Assembly (NCBI GenBank): GCA_003695865.1
Contig: RFGQ01000811.1
Coordinates: 1-5,597 of the forward strand
Length of the DNA: 5,597 nt
Source of the DNA: Gemmatimonadota bacterium
GTDB lineage: Bacteria > Gemmatimonadota > Gemmatimonadetes > Longimicrobiales > Gaopeijiaceae
Direction of reading: 5' to 3'
The first letter of the stretch is position 1. Each line of letters begins with the position of its first letter. The position numbers and the translations under genes are program-made. A model generated the notes under the pieces. That model saw only the letters and a list, made by a program, of their open reading frames with translations, was not told where the DNA came from and made no database searches. Below are positions 1 to 5,300 of the stretch, in pieces.

Positions 1-1147
1 CTACGAGCCTGGCACAGATGAAGAGCCCCAGCCCGGTACCCTTCCCCGGCTCCTTGGTCGTGAAGAACGGGTCGAAGAGGTGGTCGATGTGCCCGGGGTC
101 GATGCCGGGGCCGGTGTCTTCGACCGTGATGCAGACGAGCCGCTCCGCCGTCCGGAGCGTCGCCACCCGTTCGGCCTGATCGTCCATGGACACGCGCCGG
201 CGGTGAAGGTAGTTCACGTCGGGCGGGTCCCCCTCACGGCGCGCGGGGAAGCGTGCCCCGGGGCCGTCCTGCTCGAACAGCTTCACGACCAGGCGTCCGC
301 CCTCGTCCCCCAGCGCGTCCACGGCGTTCAGGACGAGGTTGACGAGTACCTGCTCGAGGCGGTGCCGATCCATCACCACCCGGGAGGGCGTGCCCTCGAC
401 GATCCACTCGTCGTCGACGCGCGCGAGCTTGCCCTGGCTCTCGAGCAGGTCGCGCACCTGGCGAACGACCTCCGCGGGGTCGCCCGGCTCCTCGGCCACG
501 GGCTGCGGACGGGAATAGTCGAGCAGGCCGCGCACGATGCGGTCGATGCGCTGCGCCTCCTCGCGGATCGCGTCGAGCAACTCGGTGTCCTGCCCCGCCC
601 GCTCGAGGCGGCCGCGCGCGACATCCACGTAGCCCACGATCGCGCCCAGAGGGTTGCCGACCTCGTGCGCGATGCCCGCGGCCAGCGTGCCCACCGACGC
701 CAGGCGCGCGGCCTGGATCACCTGGTTGCGGGCCTCGACCAGCTCCCGGTTGGTGGCCTCGAGTGAGGCCACGTTGTCGGCCAACATCGCCTTGTCGAGG
801 ATCAGCCGGTCGGCCATGGCGTTGACCGACTCGCCGATCTGGGCCAGTTCCAGAGCCCGGCTGGGCGACACCCGGTGCTGATAGTCCCCCCGCGCGATGC
901 GCTGAACGTCCTCGACCAGACGCTCGACGGGCCGCACGAAGTGGCGCCGCAGGTACCAGCCTCCGTAGGCCAGAAACAGGACCAGGTCGACGCCCATGAG
1001 GACGAGTACGAAGAACGTGACCTCGGCCGGCGTCTCGGCCTGTGGAATGACGAAAAGGAGCGCCACGCCGAGGATGAGGATGGCCTCGGCGAAGATCACC
1101 CCGAACGAAACGAGCAGGTCCCGTCGCAGGGGTGAGGGCGATGCCAT
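1..1147 (-). CDS. Membrane sensor histidine kinase (HAMP-HisKA-HATPase_c), C-terminus cut by window edge
   Basis: An open frame of 382 codons runs off the left edge. TM1 is at about residues 12-34 and TM2 at about 43-62, with only about 8 residues between them, so there is no real extracytoplasmic sensor domain. A HAMP-like segment follows (about 63-117), then a short coiled coil (about 118-145). The HisKA phospho-acceptor box is GIAHEVGNPLGAIVGY, with His161. The catalytic domain shows the N box (QVLVNLVLNAVDAL, N270/N274), G1 (DTGPGI, 344-349), F box (FDPFFTTK) and G2 (GKGTGLGL, 368-375). Only the last few dozen residues should be missing. The box style is that of NtrB/PilS-type kinases, which autophosphorylate and pass phosphate to a response regulator, probably encoded beyond the left edge. 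About 45 residues (291-337) lie between the first beta strand after the N box and the G1 strand, more than usual. ATG 1147-1145 is chosen because GGAG lies 9 nt upstream and TM1 follows at once. The pilins upstream suggest PilS-like control of piliation, which is inference. Confidence 0.95.
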   Translation of the reverse strand, partial: MASPSPLRRDLLVSFGVIFAEAILILGVALLFVIPQAETPAEVTFFVLVLMGVDLVLFLAYGGWYLRRHFVRPVERLVEDVQRIARGDYQHRVSPSRALELAQIGESVNAMADRLILDKAMLADNVASLEATNRELVEARNQVIQAARLASVGTLAAGIAHEVGNPLGAIVGYVDVARGRLERAGQDTELLDAIREEAQRIDRIVRGLLDYSRPQPVAEEPGDPAEVVRQVRDLLESQGKLARVDDEWIVEGTPSRVVMDRHRLEQVLVNLVLNAVDALGDEGGRLVVKLFEQDGPGARFPARREGDPPDVNYLHRRRVSMDDQAERVATLRTAERLVCITVEDTGPGIDPGHIDHLFDPFFTTKEPGKGTGLGLFICARLV

Positions 1148-1160
1148 GGAGGTGCGCTCC
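1148..1160 (-). promoter_or_regulatory. Ribosome binding site of the histidine kinase, weakly self-complementary
   Basis: On the minus strand GGAG (1160-1157) lies 9 nt before the ATG. The four bases just before the ATG are CTCC (1151-1148), which can pair with it in a tiny GGAG-N5-CTCC hairpin. This supports the start choice. Real occlusion of the site by only 4 bp is doubtful. Confidence 0.5.
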
Positions 1161-1296
1161 GGGTTCGAGAGTCGAGCGCGCCGGTGCGCCTCGGCCGGGA
1201 GGCGTTCCGGGGTCGGGCCCGGGGCAAGTTGGGATGCGGCCTCAGCGGCCGCAACGGAGGCGGCCGCGTACGGCCAACCCGGCGGTCAGGGGCAGC
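1148..1296 (-). other. Structured GC-rich spacer between pilin and kinase; possible pilin transcript end
   Basis: No ORF with coding character is seen in these 149 bases. A 7-bp hairpin, TGCGGCC (1235-1241) / GGCCGCA (1247-1253) with a 5-nt loop, and a 5-bp hairpin, GGCCG (1262-1266) / CGGCC (1271-1275), are enclosed by GTTGG (1228-1232) pairing with CCAAC (1274-1278). The second hairpin and the outer stem overlap by two bases, so they compete in part. The octamer GCGGCCGC occurs twice (1245-1252, 1260-1267). No U-tract follows on the minus strand, so this is not a canonical intrinsic terminator. It may protect the pilin mRNA 3' end or reduce read-through into the kinase. No clear kinase promoter is recognised. 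Confidence 0.35.
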
Positions 1297-1692
1297 TCAG
1301 CCGCCCGAGCACATCACCAGGCTCACCTGGGTCGCCGGGCTGCCGCCGGCCGGCGAAGCGTCGCCATGGTACACGCCGCACTGCTCTCCGGGCAGACCCG
1401 AATGCGTGGCCGTGGCCGACCAACCGGTCCCCGTGGCCTCGTTGATCGTGACCGTGACGCCCTCGCTCTGCGTGGCCCCGACGTCGGTGAGCTGGGACCC
1501 GAACGCGTACTGGGCGTTGTAGTAGACCTCCTGCTGCGTCGCGAGGTTCTTCAGATCCGACTTCATGGCCGAGAAATAGGCCCGCTCGCGAACGGAGGAG
1601 AACTTGGGGATGGCGATCGCTGCGAGGATGCCGATGATCACGACCACGATGAGCAGTTCGATGAGCGTGAAGCCGTCGGTGCGCGCGTGCAT
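1297..1692 (-). CDS. Type IVa major-pilin-like prepilin (second of tandem pair, PilA-like)
   Basis: This 131-aa class III prepilin has a short 7-residue basic leader (MHARTDG). It is followed by the processing and assembly motif G|FTLIELLIVVVIIG, with Phe at mature position 1 and Glu5, then the hydrophobic alpha1-N helix ending AIAIPKF (Pro22, Phe24). PilD-type peptidase should cut after Gly7 and methylate Phe1. The subunit would then be held in the inner membrane until assembled into a pilus. After the helix come KSDLKNL and an aromatic patch (QQEVYYNAQYAF), a beta-rich globular region, and two cysteines near the C-terminus spaced by 22 residues, consistent with the disulfide-bonded D-region of type IVa pilins. 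ATG 1692-1690 is chosen over longer upstream extensions because it gives the right leader length and has AAAGGGGAA 5 nt upstream. The gene follows its paralogue after a 137-bp structured spacer without an obvious promoter, so co-transcription is likely. A pseudopilin is the alternative, but the C-terminal cysteine pair and the pairing with a near-twin favour a pilin. Confidence 0.95.
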   Translation of the reverse strand: MHARTDGFTLIELLIVVVIIGILAAIAIPKFSSVRERAYFSAMKSDLKNLATQQEVYYNAQYAFGSQLTDVGATQSEGVTVTINEATGTGWSATATHSGLPGEQCGVYHGDASPAGGSPATQVSLVMCSGG

Positions 1693-1697
1693 CGTCG

Positions 1698-1706
1698 TTC
1701 CCCTTT
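1698..1706 (-). promoter_or_regulatory. Ribosome binding site of the downstream pilin
   Basis: The minus strand reads AAAGGGGAA, ending 5 nt before the ATG at 1692. This strong purine run fixes the short-leader start. The 1726-1781 hairpin ends about 20 nt upstream and leaves the site unpaired. Confidence 0.75.
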
Positions 1707-1725
1707 GAAGGTTGATCCGCGGGCT

Positions 1726-1781
1726 CGAAGCGCGGAGAGCGCGGCCCGGATCGGGCCCGGACCGCGCTCTCCAGAGCTTCG
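1726..1781 (-). other. Long GC hairpin in the leader of the downstream pilin
   Basis: GGAGAGCGCGG (1734-1744) and CCGCGCTCTCC (1762-1772) form a perfect 11-bp stem around a 17-nt GC-rich loop. After a small 2x3 internal loop the stem continues with CGAAGC (1726-1731) / GCTTCG (1776-1781), giving 17 bp in all. No U-tract follows on either strand, so it is not a canonical terminator. It is probably an RNA stabiliser, processing block or partial attenuator between the two pilin cistrons. Confidence 0.6.
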
Positions 1782-1786
1782 CGGTC

Positions 1787-1817
1787 GTTCCGGACTCCCG
1801 CGGAGGGAGCCCGGAAC
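1787..1817 (-). other. Strand-specific 13-bp hairpin just after the first pilin's stop codon
   Basis: GTTCCGG (1787-1793) pairs with CCGGAAC (1811-1817), and CTCCC (1795-1799) with GGGAG (1805-1809), around a 5-nt loop. The position between them (1794/1810) is A-C on the plus strand but becomes a U-G wobble in minus-strand RNA. The full 13-bp stem therefore forms only in the pilin-sense transcript. It begins 12 nt beyond the stop at 1830. No U-run follows, so mRNA 3'-end protection is more likely than intrinsic termination. Confidence 0.6.
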
Positions 1818-1829
1818 ATGATCCGCGCA

Positions 1830-2222
1830 TCAGTTGGTGCAGGCAACCTCGCCGATGGCCGAAGGCGCGATCGGCGACGTGGGCGCCGTACCGTTGCCGT
1901 AGTAGATCGCGCAGCCGCGGGTCGTGCCCAGCGCGCTGTGCGTGGCCGACGCGGACCAGCCGTCCGTGCCCGGCGTGATGGCGACCGTCACGCCCTGCGA
2001 CGACACGAAGTTGAGCTGAGCCGTGTTCGACGTGTAGGCGTACTGATCGGAGTAGTAGATCTCCTGCTGGCTGGCCAGGTTCTTGAGATCCGACTTCATG
2101 GCCGCGAAGTAGGCCTTCTCACGCGTGGCGGAGAACTTCGGAATGGCGATAGCCGCCAGAATACCGATGATCACGACCACGATGAGGAGCTCGATGAGGG
2201 TGAAACCCTTGTTGTCCCGCAT
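1830..2222 (-). CDS. Type IVa major-pilin-like prepilin (first of tandem pair, PilA-like)
   Basis: This 130-aa prepilin has a 6-residue leader, MRDNKG, and cleavage motif G|FTLIELLIVVVIIG, with Phe1 and Glu5 of the mature protein and a helix ending AIAIPKF. The 43 residues from mature Phe1 match the second pilin almost completely, differing mainly at a few positions after Phe24 (SATREKAYFAA against SSVRERAYFSA). A globular region rich in Ser, Thr and Gly follows. The C-terminal cysteine pair has 23 intervening residues, against 22 in the twin, and the sequence between differs strongly. The frame stays open to an ATG at 2336, but that start would put about 44 residues before the pilin motif. 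ATG 2222-2220, with AGGAG 8 nt upstream, gives a normal class III leader. As the promoter-proximal copy behind a sigma-54-type promoter candidate, it may be the major subunit and the twin a minor or alternative one. Its Ser/Thr content and the TMTC-like genes upstream make it a candidate glycosylation substrate, which is inference. Confidence 0.95.
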   Translation of the reverse strand: MRDNKGFTLIELLIVVVIIGILAAIAIPKFSATREKAYFAAMKSDLKNLASQQEIYYSDQYAYTSNTAQLNFVSSQGVTVAITPGTDGWSASATHSALGTTRGCAIYYGNGTAPTSPIAPSAIGEVACTN

Positions 2223-2230
2223 CTCGGTGA

Positions 2231-2235
2231 CTCCT
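2231..2235 (-). promoter_or_regulatory. Ribosome binding site of the upstream pilin
   Basis: AGGAG on the minus strand lies 8 nt before the ATG at 2222. It decides the start in favour of the 6-residue leader form over the longer open frame reaching 2336. Confidence 0.8.
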
Positions 2236-2281
2236 GAACTGAAGGTGAACGACAGGGACGTCCGAACGAGGACCTCTCGGT

Positions 2282-2296
2282 GCAAGGCCGGGTCCA
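2282..2296 (-). promoter_or_regulatory. Candidate sigma-54 (-24/-12) promoter of the pilin pair
   Basis: On the minus strand TGG (2296-2294) and TTGCA (2285-2281) place GG and GC exactly 10 nt apart (2295-2294 and 2283-2282), the invariant spacing of RpoN promoters. The -12 element is a consensus TTGC. The -24 element keeps only TGG of TGGCAC. A perfect TGGCACG lies just upstream (2307-2301), but its matching -12 position reads TGGA, so the two candidates overlap. The predicted start near 2270 would give a leader of about 48 nt before the first pilin. Sigma-54 control of pilins with a PilS/PilR-type pair is established in Pseudomonas. Its use here is inferred from the motif and the nearby kinase. 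Confidence 0.5.
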
Positions 2297-2388
2297 GGAT
2301 CGTGCCACAACCATCAAGTCGAAGTAGACAAAGCACTTAGCGCCTTTTCCACACCGGTCCGAACCCGCCTACGGGGCCGGGGGACCAT

Positions 2389-2417
2389 GGTGAAATGCAA
2401 ACCCCTTGCATTTCACC
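2389..2417. promoter_or_regulatory. 12-bp perfect palindrome overlapping the TMTC stop codon; candidate activator site or terminator
   Basis: GGTGAAATGCAA (2389-2400) and TTGCATTTCACC (2406-2417) are exact reverse complements around ACCCC. The stop codon of the TMTC gene (2415-2413) lies inside one arm. It is AT-richer than its surroundings. TGCA occurs at 2396, 2407 and 2419, the last just outside the palindrome. The centre is about 130 bp upstream of the predicted pilin start site, a usual distance for enhancer sites of sigma-54 activators. It could equally act as a 3'-end hairpin for the TMTC transcript, though no U-tract follows. Confidence 0.5.
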
Positions 2418-4332
2418 GTGCATTCTGCGGCGGCGAGAGGGTGAGCGCCAGGCTGTCGATCTGGCGTACCCACGGGCTGCCGGGGATGCGCACGCGGGCA
2501 GAATCGAGCGCCGCCAGCGCCGCAGCCGTGTCGCCTGCGGCGGCTTCCGCCCCGGCGAGCCAGTACCACTGTTGCCAGCGGTCGCCGCCCGGAGCACGGA
2601 TCGTGCGCCTGCGCTCGGTCGCCGACTCGCGCCAGCGGCCGAGCCGGCCCAGAGACTGCGCGAGGAGGTGGAGCGTGACCGCGTCGCTGCCCTGGTAGAC
2701 GCGGTCCGCCGCACGGGCTGCGCGGACCGCGTCTTCCCAGCGGCCCTGCCGCTGGTAGATCACGGCGAGCACCTGCGGCGCGATCGCACGCTCGGGCTCG
2801 TCCTTCCAGGCCCGCTCGAGCACCGCGACGGCGGCCTCCTCGCGGCCGGCGATGAGCAGCCGCCGGCCGACCTCGACCAGCAGCGGGTAGGAGCCGTGCA
2901 GCAGCGAGATCGCCGCCCGGTAGGCCTGAAACGCCTCGGGGTGGTTCCCCACGATGAAGTTCGCGTCTCCCAGCAGCCATTGGGCCCGCCCCGACTCGGG
3001 GTGTTCGGCGAGCAGGGTGTCGAAGACGGTGAAGTTGTCTCGCCACGTCTCGTTCCGCGTGAGCGTCCGGGCGCTCATCAGCGCGAGCGCGGCCGCGATT
3101 CCCAGTACGGCTGCCCTGGGCCGCTCTCGGTGCAACATGGCCGCCCCCCAGGCCGCGGCGATCACGAAACCGACCGAGGGCAGGTACAGCGTCCGCTCGG
3201 CCAGGAGCACCCCCGAGAGGAACACCACGTTGGCGACCGGCGAGATCGTGATCACGAACCAGAGCACCCCGAAGGTCACGGCCCGGGGCGTGACGGGATC
3301 GCTGGACCGCCGCTCCGGCGCCCCCGCCCGCCACGCGGCCCACGCCCCCGCGAGCACGAGCAGCACGAGCACGGCCCCGAGCACGTTCTGGGCTCCCCAA
3401 CCGAGCAGAATGGGTACGACGGCCGGCGAGTAGTCGGCGCTCAACTCGGCCGGGAAGAACAGCAGCCGCAGGTAGTGGGGCCACGTGCCGGCGACGGTCC
3501 AGATGCGGGGCACCTCGTGCTCGATCAGCGTCGCTCCGAGCGGCCCGAACGGGCTTGCGACGCTGCCCAGCACCTGCACCCGAGCCCACAGGACGACGAC
3601 CGCCACCGCGGCGAGGCCCGCGTACAGCACGCCCCTTCGGCGCAGGTACTCGCCCAGGTCGCGCACGCGCCACTCACGGCGCATCGCGTCGAGCAGCAGC
3701 ACGACGCCGGGAAGCGTGACCGCGCTCTCCTTCGTGAGGAACGCGAACGCGTAGAGCCCCCAGATCGCTACCAGGCCGGCCGCGCCGAGCGCCACCCCTC
3801 GTCGGAGCAGCACCAGGCAGGCGAGCAGGAACGCCGCGCTCGACAACACCTCGGCCATGCCCACGAGGTTCGCCACCGCCTCGACGTGAACCGGATGCAC
3901 GGCGAAGATGGCGGCCCCCGCGAGCGCCCAGCGCAGGGGGATCAGCTCTGCCGCGACGAGCAGCACGAGTGCCGTGACGGCGCCGTGCAGGAGCACGAGC
4001 AGGATGTGGAACGGCACGGCGTTCTCGCCCACCGCCGCCCACAGCACCCCGAAGACCGCGGTCGTGACCGGCCGCCACAGACCCAGCTCCTGCCCGTACT
4101 CGTTCGGCCAGTAGGGCTCAGTGAGCGCCTGGGGGAGGTCGGAGAGCCGATGGATCCCCTCGTTCTCGACGATGATGGGCCGATCGTCGTACGCAAAGTC
4201 GTTGCCGAGCGTGTTGAGGTGGGCCGCGATCGCGAGCGCCCACACCAGCACGGCCGCCCCCCTACGGCTGCGCCACAGGGATGAGAGGCCGGCCAGGGCG
4301 CGACCGAAGAACGGCGTGTCGTCGAGCGTCAT
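2413..4332 (-). CDS. TMTC/GT105-like membrane glycosyltransferase with C-terminal TPR repeats
   Basis: The 639-aa protein has a multispanning N-terminal two-thirds (about residues 22-420) and a soluble TPR-rich tail (about 445-620). Family-defining marks include the acidic first-loop motif AYDDRPIIVEN (Asp49-Asp50, the GT-C-type Asp pair), LWRPVTT (85-91), HPVHVEAVANLVGMAEVLS (146-164), TKESAVTLPG (200-209), TWPHYLRLLFFPAELSADYSP (283-303) and LLAERTLYLPSVGF (376-389), which is the DUF1736 region. In animals TMTC1-4 are linked to O-mannosylation of cadherins (GT105). Bacterial homologues are usually annotated only as TPR proteins. The likely role is transfer of a sugar from a lipid-linked donor to an exported protein, with the TPR tail for substrate or partner binding. 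Sugar and acceptor are not shown by the sequence. Its ATG overlaps the stop of the upstream paralogue (ATGA, 4332-4329), and GGAGG lies 7 nt before it. An upstream ATG at 4416 lies inside the paralogue and is rejected. The pilins start 190 bp downstream. Confidence 0.88.
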   Translation of the reverse strand: MTLDDTPFFGRALAGLSSLWRSRRGAAVLVWALAIAAHLNTLGNDFAYDDRPIIVENEGIHRLSDLPQALTEPYWPNEYGQELGLWRPVTTAVFGVLWAAVGENAVPFHILLVLLHGAVTALVLLVAAELIPLRWALAGAAIFAVHPVHVEAVANLVGMAEVLSSAAFLLACLVLLRRGVALGAAGLVAIWGLYAFAFLTKESAVTLPGVVLLLDAMRREWRVRDLGEYLRRRGVLYAGLAAVAVVVLWARVQVLGSVASPFGPLGATLIEHEVPRIWTVAGTWPHYLRLLFFPAELSADYSPAVVPILLGWGAQNVLGAVLVLLVLAGAWAAWRAGAPERRSSDPVTPRAVTFGVLWFVITISPVANVVFLSGVLLAERTLYLPSVGFVIAAAWGAAMLHRERPRAAVLGIAAALALMSARTLTRNETWRDNFTVFDTLLAEHPESGRAQWLLGDANFIVGNHPEAFQAYRAAISLLHGSYPLLVEVGRRLLIAGREEAAVAVLERAWKDEPERAIAPQVLAVIYQRQGRWEDAVRAARAADRVYQGSDAVTLHLLAQSLGRLGRWRESATERRRTIRAPGGDRWQQWYWLAGAEAAAGDTAAALAALDSARVRIPGSPWVRQIDSLALTLSPPQNAR

Positions 4333-4344
4333 CGCAGAGCCTCC
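4329..4344 (-). promoter_or_regulatory. ATGA start/stop overlap with strong ribosome binding site
   Basis: GGAGG (4344-4340) precedes ATG 4332-4330 by 7 nt. The upstream gene's TGA (4331-4329) shares two bases with that ATG, giving the classic 4-base ATGA junction. The two TMTC-like genes are therefore translationally coupled, and this fixes the start of the downstream one. Confidence 0.85.
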
Positions 4345-5267
4345 GCCCTTTCCCGGGCAGCGCGGGCCGCGGCGGTGTCTCCGCCCGCTTCGAGGATCTC
4401 GGCGAGGCGCCGCCACTCCGCCGCGTTTCGGGGGTCCAACGCGAGCGCCGCGCGCCGGGCGCGAGCCGCCGCCGCGAAATCGCCCTTCAGGATGTAGGAC
4501 TCGGAGACCAGATCCCAGAGCTCACGGTCCGCACCGACCAGGCGCAGCCCCTCGAGCGCGACCCGGTGCGCTTCCCGCCCCCGCCGCTGCAGCAGCAGGT
4601 TCCCGGCCCACAGCCGCCACGCCTGGGGCTGATCGGGCAGCACCTCGATCGCCCGTCGCAGCAGCTCCTCGGCCCGCGCGAAGTTGCCGTGGCGACCGTG
4701 GAAATCGGCCACCTCCACCAGCAGCGAATAGCTGGCGGGCGCCAGTTCGAGCGCCGTGTCGTAATAGCGCGCGGCCTCGCCGGGGTAGCCGGCGCGCTCG
4801 AGCCCGGTGGCACGCGCGCGCACCGCCAGATGCGACTCGGGATGCTCGGCCCCGAGCGTCTCGAGCACCGTGAACGTCGACAGCCAGGTCGGGTTGCGCG
4901 CCACAGATCGCGCCAGAAAACCCGCGACGGCCACCGCCGCCACGCCCGCGAAGACCCGCGCGGCCGTGCGGCCCCGCGCCAGCACCAGCGACCCCACGCC
5001 CGCGACCACCCACGCGAACCCCACGGAGGGCACGTACAGGGTCCGCTCGGCCAGCAGCACGCCGGCCCGCACCACCAGGTGGCTCACCGGCAGCACCGCC
5101 ACCAGGAACCAGCCGACGCCGAGCGTGACGAGCGGCGCCCGCAGGCGTACCCGCCACGCCGTCCACAGGAGCGCGCCCAGCGTGGCCAGGCCGAGCGCGA
5201 CCTGGGGGTCGAAGCTCCGCGCCGGAAAGCGCACGCCCGGGGCGTAGTCGGCGGCGAGGTGGCGGTC
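4329..5267 (-). CDS. C-terminal half of a second TMTC/GT105-like glycosyltransferase, 5' part missing or inverted
   Basis: This is a tandem paralogue of the downstream TMTC-like protein. The recognisable sequence starts at about 5264 with RHLAADYAPG, the counterpart of ELSADYSP in the intact copy. It continues through several TM helices, the diagnostic LLAERTLYVPSVGF, a short RNPTWLSTFTVLETLGAEHPES linker (ARNETWRDNF...LLAEHPES in the copy), and about 190 residues of TPR repeats ending EALR. The first roughly 290 residues, including the catalytic Asp-Asp loop, are absent on this strand. Upstream of 5267 the frame stays open but reads Arg/Gly-rich sequence without family similarity. The only in-frame start codon before the right edge is GTG at 5234-5232, which lies inside conserved sequence, so a genuine start there is unlikely. 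The missing preceding part is found on the plus strand at about 5301-5597. As assembled, the product would be a TPR protein with a partial membrane domain and no active site. Confidence 0.8.
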   Translation of the reverse strand, partial: DRHLAADYAPGVRFPARSFDPQVALGLATLGALLWTAWRVRLRAPLVTLGVGWFLVAVLPVSHLVVRAGVLLAERTLYVPSVGFAWVVAGVGSLVLARGRTAARVFAGVAAVAVAGFLARSVARNPTWLSTFTVLETLGAEHPESHLAVRARATGLERAGYPGEAARYYDTALELAPASYSLLVEVADFHGRHGNFARAEELLRRAIEVLPDQPQAWRLWAGNLLLQRRGREAHRVALEGLRLVGADRELWDLVSESYILKGDFAAAARARRAALALDPRNAAEWRRLAEILEAGGDTAAARAARERAEALR

Positions 5268-5271
5268 CCGG

Positions 5272-5290
5272 GCGGCGGGTCGCCCGCCGC
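5272..5290. repeat. 8-bp GC inverted repeat at the strand-switch point
   Basis: GCGGCGGG (5272-5279) and CCCGCCGC (5283-5290) form a perfect 8-bp stem with a 3-nt loop, exactly between the minus-strand and plus-strand halves of the TMTC-like gene. Such short foldbacks are known places for template switching and inverted chimeras. It may mark the breakpoint, although GC-rich 8-bp hairpins are common in DNA of this composition. Confidence 0.5.
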
Positions 5291-5300
5291 GACATCGGCC

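Larger units (their letters stand above)
1713..1827. repeat. Perfect 9-bp direct repeats (TGATCCGCG) bracketing the double-hairpin segment
   Basis: TGATCCGCG occurs at 1713-1721 and 1819-1827. The 97 bases between (1722-1818) hold both hairpins described separately. The layout resembles a small palindromic insertion with a target duplication, but no terminal inverted repeats of a known element are recognised and the GC-rich 9-mer could recur by chance. Confidence 0.4.

Noticed and set aside
80..766. Plus-strand 228-codon open frame opposite the histidine kinase
   Set aside because: The minus strand carries all the kinase boxes (H161, N, G1, F, G2) in one frame. The plus-strand product has no recognisable features.
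1722..1818. Intrinsic (Rho-independent) terminator between the pilins
   Set aside because: Two strong hairpins are present, but neither is followed by a U-run on the minus strand, so I describe them as RNA structures and not terminators.
1297..2222. Interpretation of the pilins as GspG-type pseudopilins of a type II secretion system
   Set aside because: The C-terminal cysteine pair, twin copies, and nearby kinase and glycosyltransferases fit type IVa pilins better, and no other Gsp gene is visible.
2223..2336. N-terminal extension of the first pilin to an ATG at 2336
   Set aside because: It would bury the prepilin cleavage site about 50 residues in. The short leader with its own AGGAG is the class III prepilin form, and the extension would run through the promoter candidate.
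2369..3673. A second long minus-strand frame (434 codons) overlapping the TMTC gene
   Set aside because: It is an out-of-frame shadow with Arg/Gly/Ala-rich sequence and no conserved motif.
2395..4284. A 629-codon open frame on the plus strand opposite the TMTC gene
   Set aside because: It is an antisense shadow created by high GC codon bias. The translation is Arg/His/Gln/Pro-rich low-complexity sequence, while the minus-strand frame shows clear TMTC motifs and TM helices.
4333..4416. In-frame N-terminal extension of the intact TMTC gene to an ATG at 4416
   Set aside because: It would add 28 Arg/Gly-rich residues inside the upstream paralogue. The GGAGG-preceded ATG at 4332 with ATGA overlap is far better.
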